Source: Sphingobacteriales bacterium 50-39 (GTDB lineage: Bacteria; Bacteroidota; Bacteroidia; Chitinophagales; Chitinophagaceae). Taken from it: a stretch of DNA of 64,000 bases. The notes beneath the pieces are model-generated. The model was not told where the DNA came from. It saw nothing but the letters and a program-made list of their open reading frames with translations, and made no database searches. Position 1 is the stretch's first letter. The number at the start of each line of letters is the position of its first letter. The stretch is from NCBI GenBank assembly GCA_001898505.1, contig MKTZ01000004.1, forward strand, positions 365,249 through 429,248, read 5' to 3'. Made by a program: the position numbers and the translations under genes. Of this stretch, positions 59,721 through 64,000 are shown piece by piece.

Positions 59721-60596
59721 TTAGAGCTTCTCTACAATACGAAGGGTGTCCGTTATGAGCTTTTCCACGGCCTTGTTACCGTCCGGGGAGAAGGTCTTGC
59801 TGATGCGATTGGCGACGATGGCGCTGAGGCTCAGGCAATGGTGTCCTAACAGCCGTCCCAGTCCATAGATGCCGGCTGTCTCCATCTCGAAGTTGGTGAT
59901 CCGGTGAGGGCCATAGGAAAAGCTTGTCAGCCTGTCGATGAGCTCGGGTTGGTTAAGACCCAGGCGGAGGACGCGCCCCTGGGGGCCATAAAAGCCGGGG
60001 CAGGTGACCGTGATACCCTGGTGGAATCCGTCCACAAAGTGCTTGAGGAGGGAGGGGCTGGACGCACTGATATAGGGTTGGGCCAGGCGGTGGTGCAGTT
60101 GGGTCTGGGTCGTAAAGGATTGCAAAAGGGCGTTGTCCTCTTCCGTGTCGTCATGCCTGTAAAAGTTCAACAGATTGTCGATGCCCAGTCCATGGGTGCT
60201 GGCGACAAAGCTATCGACCGGGATGTCTTTTTGCAGGGATCCGGAAGTGCCCATACGGATGATGGTGAGATGGGTGAGCTGGGGTTTGACCATGCGGGTA
60301 GTGAGGTCGATATTGACCAGGGCATCCAGCTCATTGAGGACGATATCTATATTGTCGGTGCCGATGCCGGTGGAGACGACCGTGACCCTTTTTTTCCCAA
60401 TATAGCCCGTGTGGGATACGAATTCGCGGTGCTGGGCCTTGTGTTCGATGGTGTCGAAATGACGGCTGACGGCGGATACCCTATCGGGGTCGCCTACGGT
60501 GAAGATGGTGGGGGCCAGCTCTTCGGGACGGAGATTCAGGTGATAGATGGCGCCCCGGCTATTGATAATGAGTTCACTTTCAGCGATTGCTTGCAT
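59721..60596 (-). CDS. Nucleoside phosphorylase (uridine phosphorylase-like)
   Basis: The 291-residue protein has the PNP/UDP fold with TVGDPDRV (phosphate loop), VSTGIGTDNIDIVLNELDAL, IIRMGTSGSLQKDIPVDSFV and the substrate site NFEMETAGIYGLG. It releases a pyrimidine or purine base from its nucleoside by phosphorolysis. The overall pattern is closer to uridine phosphorylase than to DeoD, but this Bacteroidota branch is divergent and I leave the symbol blank. First gene of the operon with dapF, corA and two Cys-rich genes. Confidence 0.88.
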   Translation of the reverse strand: MQAIAESELIINSRGAIYHLNLRPEELAPTIFTVGDPDRVSAVSRHFDTIEHKAQHREFVSHTGYIGKKRVTVVSTGIGTDNIDIVLNELDALVNIDLTTRMVKPQLTHLTIIRMGTSGSLQKDIPVDSFVASTHGLGIDNLLNFYRHDDTEEDNALLQSFTTQTQLHHRLAQPYISASSPSLLKHFVDGFHQGITVTCPGFYGPQGRVLRLGLNQPELIDRLTSFSYGPHRITNFEMETAGIYGLGRLLGHHCLSLSAIVANRISKTFSPDGNKAVEKLITDTLRIVEKL

Positions 60597-60698
60597 AAAT
60601 TCGGCTATTTTTTTTCAACTTCTTCAAAATTATCGTAATTTCGCAGCCACTCAAAAAAAAGGTAGTGCTTGGGAGACCTTGTTTTACCTTTGAGAGAT

Positions 60699-60769
60699 GG
60701 TTCCGTGGCCGAGTGGCTAGGCAGAGCTCTGCAAAAGCTTCTACAGCAGTTCGAATCTGCTCGGAACCT
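60699..60769 (+). tRNA. tRNA-Cys (GCA), canonical
   Basis: All arms fit: acceptor GGTTCCG/CGGAACC, D arm GCCGAGTGGCTAGGC, anticodon arm GAGCT-CTGCAAA-AGCTT (anticodon 60731-60733, U33 and A37-A38 normal), variable CTAC, T arm AGCAG-TTCGAAT-CTGCT, discriminator U. CCA is not encoded. This is the functional cysteine tRNA to contrast with the odd copy at 34737. Confidence 0.95.
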
Positions 60770-60781
60770 CAACCAATCAAG

Positions 60782-60804
60782 AACCGCCGCGAGGCGGTTT
60801 TTTT
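60782..60804 (+). terminator. Rho-independent terminator after tRNA-Cys
   Basis: AACCGCC-GCGA-GGCGGTT, a perfect 7-bp stem with a GNRA tetraloop, followed by five T (60800-60804). Confidence 0.9.
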
Positions 60805-60839
60805 GCTTGTATACCGATCTGAATTAGAATATGCGGAAA

Positions 60840-62279
60840 CTATTGCAAGGTTATGAGCACGGCGCTGCAAGCCGGTACTTTAACCGTCGTCGTATTCCCG
60901 GACAACACTAAACTCTCCTTTACGCTGGGCGCCCAGATCCCGTCAGCCTTTACGGCGCTTCCGCCAAAAAGAGTGCCTGTTAATGCGTCGGGAGAAGGCC
61001 CCTGTAAACGCAGGACCGAAGCATTCTTTAGCTGTGTGGCCCCATTTACGGCGGAGAAAGACACCGATGCCTCTTTCGAAAGGTCCTTATTGATCAGCGT
61101 CACCTGCACGGTGCCATCCGACTGCTGCACGGCATAAGAAGTAAAGTTGATCGTCCCCCCGGCCGTGGATCCAACCGTAAGCATTTTACCCAAGGATGCT
61201 TTTGAAAACAAGAGCATGCCATAATACAGCGGCATTGGTGTGGCAGGGCCGCTGAGAAAAGAAATAGGGGTAAAATAGGTGTTGCCTGTATGGAAGTTCA
61301 CCCCGCTTGCACCCTGGTCGGCCGCCAAAAACATAAAATCCAAAGCCCATAGGGCAGAAGCAAAAGAATTGCTTACGCCTGGCCTGTTTGCAGCCGAGGT
61401 ATTACATTCATCTATGCGCCAGGCAAGATTATAGGGGTTTGTTGCTTTTCTTAAGATATACGCCCTGGTGAGAAATGCCGTATCTTTCGTCAGCAGTTTT
61501 GCAATAGTCTGAACCGTGTCACCCCCGGTATTGAGTTTATAATAATGTTCACTCAGCCAGGATATGCTGCTGTGTTTGTCCCGCCCAAAGGGGATCATCC
61601 AGGTGCCGGAGGCGGTGCCGGGGCCTGAAAAGCATTGAGCCGGAGCTACCCGATGGATCGAGTCGCGGAGGGTGGTCCATTCATTTAAAAAATCAGTATA
61701 GCCATAAGTTGATGGACGATGGCCGAAGGGATTGTAAAGATCTGGCTCATTACCCAATACAAGAGAGGCCGTCATATTGCCAAAGTGACTGTTTAAATAA
61801 CGGATTTCTGCCACATTCAGCGACAGGGTAGCAGGATGCAGGTTGACACCATACATCACCGGCCAGCGGGTGGCCCCTGCAAAAGCAAAGAAATTATACA
61901 TATCAGCGCTGGTCAGTGTGAAAGGTTTTGATGTAGTGGCGGAATTGGTCCATTGCACGTCGTCCACGCTGCCGCCGCCGACACGTAGTACGCCATGTCC
62001 CAATCCTTTTACCAGGTTGATAAAAGAAGTATTATTACTATTGAAACAAGCTGCCTTTATAAGAGAGTATTTCTCAAAGCTAAAACCTGTAAAGTACTTT
62101 GGTATTTGTCGTCCCTGTTTGGAAAGATCCACCGTGACAGTCACCGGTACATCCGTTGCCGGCGTAACTGCTCTTGCGGAAGTAGTAATTTGCCCGGAAG
62201 GGGCTGTCAGATCAGGTTTTGTACAGGATATCAGACACGAGAGTATTCCTGCGGCGAATATTGGAGATTTCTTTAGCAT
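60840..62279 (-). CDS. GH79-like glycoside hydrolase lipoprotein
   Basis: This 479-residue lipoprotein has a signal peptide with lipobox LISC (Cys19). The mature protein resembles the GH79 (heparanase/beta-glucuronidase) barrel: acid/base Glu178 in LVLGNEPDLY and nucleophile Glu291 in AWRIDECNT, with FTGFSFEKYSL, GVLRVGGGSVDDV and a C-terminal beta domain ending VKVPACSAVLITLQ. It would attack uronic-acid- or glucuronide-containing glycans at the cell surface. It ends just past the tRNA-Cys terminator, and codon use looks less GC-biased than in its left neighbours, so horizontal gain at the tRNA is possible but not shown. Confidence 0.85.
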   Translation of the reverse strand: MLKKSPIFAAGILSCLISCTKPDLTAPSGQITTSARAVTPATDVPVTVTVDLSKQGRQIPKYFTGFSFEKYSLIKAACFNSNNTSFINLVKGLGHGVLRVGGGSVDDVQWTNSATTSKPFTLTSADMYNFFAFAGATRWPVMYGVNLHPATLSLNVAEIRYLNSHFGNMTASLVLGNEPDLYNPFGHRPSTYGYTDFLNEWTTLRDSIHRVAPAQCFSGPGTASGTWMIPFGRDKHSSISWLSEHYYKLNTGGDTVQTIAKLLTKDTAFLTRAYILRKATNPYNLAWRIDECNTSAANRPGVSNSFASALWALDFMFLAADQGASGVNFHTGNTYFTPISFLSGPATPMPLYYGMLLFSKASLGKMLTVGSTAGGTINFTSYAVQQSDGTVQVTLINKDLSKEASVSFSAVNGATQLKNASVLRLQGPSPDALTGTLFGGSAVKADGIWAPSVKESLVLSGNTTTVKVPACSAVLITLQ

Positions 62280-62472
62280 GCCAGTTTTTCGACAAATATC
62301 AGACCACTGCTAAAAGCGTTGCGGTGTTCTTTGAAAATTTAGGTGTTACCCATTATTACAGGGCCGGGAGGAGTCACACTATTATCCGGGTGGGCTACTT
62401 ACGGCCGGAATTTCTGGTAGAGCCCTCAAAACACAGTCGGTTGTCGGTTGCTTTGTATTTGCGCTGATTGTG

Positions 62473-62820
62473 ATGATAACACTTGGCAGAACAACGCCCG
62501 GCGGAGAACAAGCGCCATTAACTTTTCTCGGTAAATTTATTCATGTTATAATTTATGGAGTACTAATTTTATCGATTTTGACTATTTTCTTATTTAGCAA
62601 GTGGTCAAAAAAATATTGGATAGTTCAAGTAGCTTCAATTTCTGTATGTTGTTTCTTAATCTTTGAAGTGCATTATTATTCGTACGGGATGAAGGCAAGG
62701 CGTTCGTATTCGCTTTGCAAAGCATTGAAGGATAGGATAGGCCGGTTTCATTTTTTGACAACCTGCGTTCGTAAATATTCGTCCAGGTTGCCCAATGACA
62801 TGGCAAGGCCTTCCTTGTAA
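62473..62820 (+). CDS. Possible hypothetical membrane protein (AT-rich)
   Basis: A frame from ATG at 62473 gives about 115 residues with two hydrophobic helices (about 22-40 and 50-65) and a basic tail. The helices and the AT-rich codon use look real, but the last 73 bp are antisense to the SRPBCC gene. I recognise no family. It may be a decayed gene or a small membrane protein acquired with the surrounding AT-richer DNA. Confidence 0.35.
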   Translation: MITLGRTTPGGEQAPLTFLGKFIHVIIYGVLILSILTIFLFSKWSKKYWIVQVASISVCCFLIFEVHYYSYGMKARRSYSLCKALKDRIGRFHFLTTCVRKYSSRLPNDMARPSL

Positions 62821-63248
62821 CCCTTTGAGACCATCATTTCAAGATCGGCCAGTTTATTGAATTTTTTTTCGATGATCACCGTTGTAATCTCCCCTCCGGC
62901 CTTAAAGGAGTTCCTGACCAGGGAAAAGGCATCATTGACGGGATTCCCATTTTCATCGCAAAAGCTATTTCTCGTGGAGAAACTGGACTTGACTTCGATT
63001 TTGATAAATTCAACCAAAGACCAGTGGGCGACATTCTCGGGAGAGACCATGGAATATAACCAACGGCCTCCTTCCCTGAAGTCCATCTCTTTCGTCTGGG
63101 CCCGCCAGGGTTTGGGAGCCGACCACTGGTCCAGCATTTCCGCTTTTGTCCAGGCATCCCAGACGAGATCGAGGTCGGCAGCAAATTCCCGTGTAATGTA
63201 GATGGTATTGGTGGCTTTGTCCACGGTGAAGTCAAATAACAGGTTCAT
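62748..63248 (-). CDS. SRPBCC / AHSA1-domain protein
   Basis: From the ATG at 63248 the product is 166 residues with the START-like (SRPBCC) fold typical of AHSA1 proteins: ITREFAADLDLVWDAWTKAEMLDQWSAP at the N-terminus, DFREGGRWLYSMV, and a C-terminal helix EMMVSKGYKEGLAMSLGNLDEYL. Such proteins bind a hydrophobic ligand or act as Hsp90 ATPase-like activators; the role here is unknown. An extension to 63323 has no support. Confidence 0.9.
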   Translation of the reverse strand: MNLLFDFTVDKATNTIYITREFAADLDLVWDAWTKAEMLDQWSAPKPWRAQTKEMDFREGGRWLYSMVSPENVAHWSLVEFIKIEVKSSFSTRNSFCDENGNPVNDAFSLVRNSFKAGGEITTVIIEKKFNKLADLEMMVSKGYKEGLAMSLGNLDEYLRTQVVKK

Positions 63249-63400
63249 TTTTTTATTGTTTTGAGTGTATAAAATATGAAGCCGATCAGTTGCGAATATA
63301 AGCGAAACCGATTGGTTACGCAAATTTTTCTTAAATAGGTCTATATTTAGTTAAAGGCCATAATTCCTTTGGCCTATATTGACCTTAAATATTTAAGACT

Positions 63401-63775
63401 ATGGAAAAGTCTTCCAATTCCAATGAATGGGAATGGCCGGATGATCTTGACGCTTTAACTACCGCACCATAACACCACAAGCTATTGTTTGAAAACGAAT
63501 TTGTTCGTGTTTTAGACACCTGTATACCGCCGGGTGAAATTACCGCGGTCCATACGCATCGGCACCCGGCTTCATTGTATATATTGAGCTGGTCTGATTT
63601 TCTTAGATTCGATGATAAAGGAAACGTAATTTTCGATTCAAGGACGCTTGCCAAGGCTCCTTTACCCGGATCTGCAGGCTGGATCGGGTCGTTTGCCCCG
63701 CATGCATTACAAAATGTCGGCATGCAGGACCTTCATGTTATCAGTGTAGAACTAAAAAGGCCGGCTCATCACTGA
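63401..63775 (+). pseudogene. Cupin-like protein gene broken by an in-frame stop
   Basis: A frame of 124 codons plus stop from ATG 63401 has TAA as codon 24 (63470-63472). Read through, it gives WPDDLDALTTAP, the stop, HHKLLFENEFVRVLDT and VHTHRHPASLYILSW, the known pattern of a small cupin-fold Bacteroidota protein, in which the position of TAA is normally Glu (GAA to TAA, a single-base change). Downstream translation from TTG at 63485 could still make a 97-residue cupin core with its metal-binding His residues. So it is either a recent pseudogene or a shortened gene. Its stop codon lies inside the terminator. Confidence 0.8.
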
Positions 63776-63784
63776 GCCGGCCTT
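63757..63784. terminator. Bidirectional terminator between cupin and T9SS genes
   Basis: AAGGCCGGCTCA-TCAC-TGAGCCGGCCTT, a perfect 12-bp stem that contains the cupin stop codon; on the minus strand it is followed by TTTTTAG for the T9SS gene. Confidence 0.85.
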
Positions 63785-63798
63785 CGCTTTAAAATTTT

Positions 63799-64000
63799 CT
63801 ATTTCTTAGTCTTCAATAGCTGGATGACCTTCTGCTCGCTCCTGTTGGTGTAGATCACCTTCACATAGTATGCACCTGTGGGCAGGGCCGTGCTCGGCTG
63901 TATCCTAAGCAGGTTGTTACCATCGAAGAGATTCTCGAAGCGCTGGCTATAGATGGTTCTACCACTCACATCCGTCATGATCACCAGAACATTGTCGCCG
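63799..64000 (-). CDS. C-terminal end of a T9SS-exported protein (5' end outside window)
   Basis: The last about 67 residues show the type A sorting domain of the type IX secretion system: VLVIMTDVSGRTIYSQ, LRIQPSTALPTGAYYVKV and the ending KVIQLLKTKK, which directs surface or extracellular export. The catalytic or binding part of the protein lies beyond the right edge. The mRNA ends at the terminator 63757-63784. Confidence 0.85.
   Translation of the reverse strand, partial: GDNVLVIMTDVSGRTIYSQRFENLFDGNNLLRIQPSTALPTGAYYVKVIYTNRSEQKVIQLLKTKK

Noticed and set aside
59904..60638. Plus-strand frame of 244 codons opposite the nucleoside phosphorylase
   Set aside because: Antisense shadow with no motif.
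1..64000. CRISPR array, prophage or insertion sequence
   Set aside because: No regularly spaced short repeats, no transposase, integrase or phage structural frames anywhere on either strand.

Overview
The window looks like chromosomal DNA of a Bacteroidota species, most likely family Chitinophagaceae. The grounds are a SusC/SusD outer-membrane pair, several TonB-dependent receptors, a type IX secretion C-terminal sorting domain, promoter-like TAnnTTTG boxes, MacB/FtsX-type lone permeases, a TPR histidine kinase and a membrane-anchored AraC regulator. Base composition is about 50 % GC with tight gene spacing. No integrase, transposase, phage gene or CRISPR array is visible, so this is mostly core genome with a few accessory patches. 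The left end cuts a glycoside hydrolase and the right end cuts a T9SS-exported protein.

Layout. 0-10 kb: a carbohydrate-use locus, with the tail of a GH20-type hexosaminidase and a GH2 beta-galactosidase facing a SusD/SusC pair, followed by a membrane AraC-type regulator. The susC leader carries a 10-bp-phased GGGAA array. 10-13 kb: a secreted tyrosine phosphatase, a LacI regulator with an operator-like palindrome in front of it, and an LLM flavin oxidoreductase. 13-23 kb: a probable metal-uptake and handling region, with a small Cys-rich protein, a TonB receptor and a double PepSY membrane protein in one transcription unit; then a lone ABC permease; then a His/Cys exported protein, a ZnuD-like TonB receptor and a secreted HMA-domain protein.

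23-34 kb: housekeeping genes. These include pyrE, the pyrR-pyrB-coaD-thioesterase operon, pruA, prfB with its programmed +1 frameshift, ltaE and pgi. 34-42 kb: a strange tRNA-Cys-like gene with its own promoter and terminator, conserved lipoproteins, an ECF sigma/anti-sigma-like pair, an NlpC/P60 peptidase, a lipoprotein/CLC/pyrophosphatase operon (possibly fluoride defence) and phoH. 42-53 kb: two histidine kinases, a Bcr/CflA efflux pump divergent from an amine oxidase, a DnaJ/TerB-like pair and a 2-hydroxyacid dehydrogenase. 53-60.7 kb: a LysR regulator, ahcY divergent from an Lrp regulator, and a five-gene operon (nucleoside phosphorylase, dapF, corA and two Cys-rich exported proteins), ending at a canonical tRNA-Cys. 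60.8-64 kb: a GH79-like lipoprotein, an AT-richer hypothetical membrane ORF, an SRPBCC protein, a cupin gene broken by an in-frame stop, and the T9SS tail.

The observations most worth following are: the aberrant second tRNA-Cys with a palindrome over its promoter; the two receptor-linked Cys/His small-protein modules; the CLC plus pyrophosphatase operon; a composite interspersed repeat that supplies the last codons of the NlpC/P60 gene; and several unassigned operator-like palindromes. I found no obviously novel defence or mobile system.
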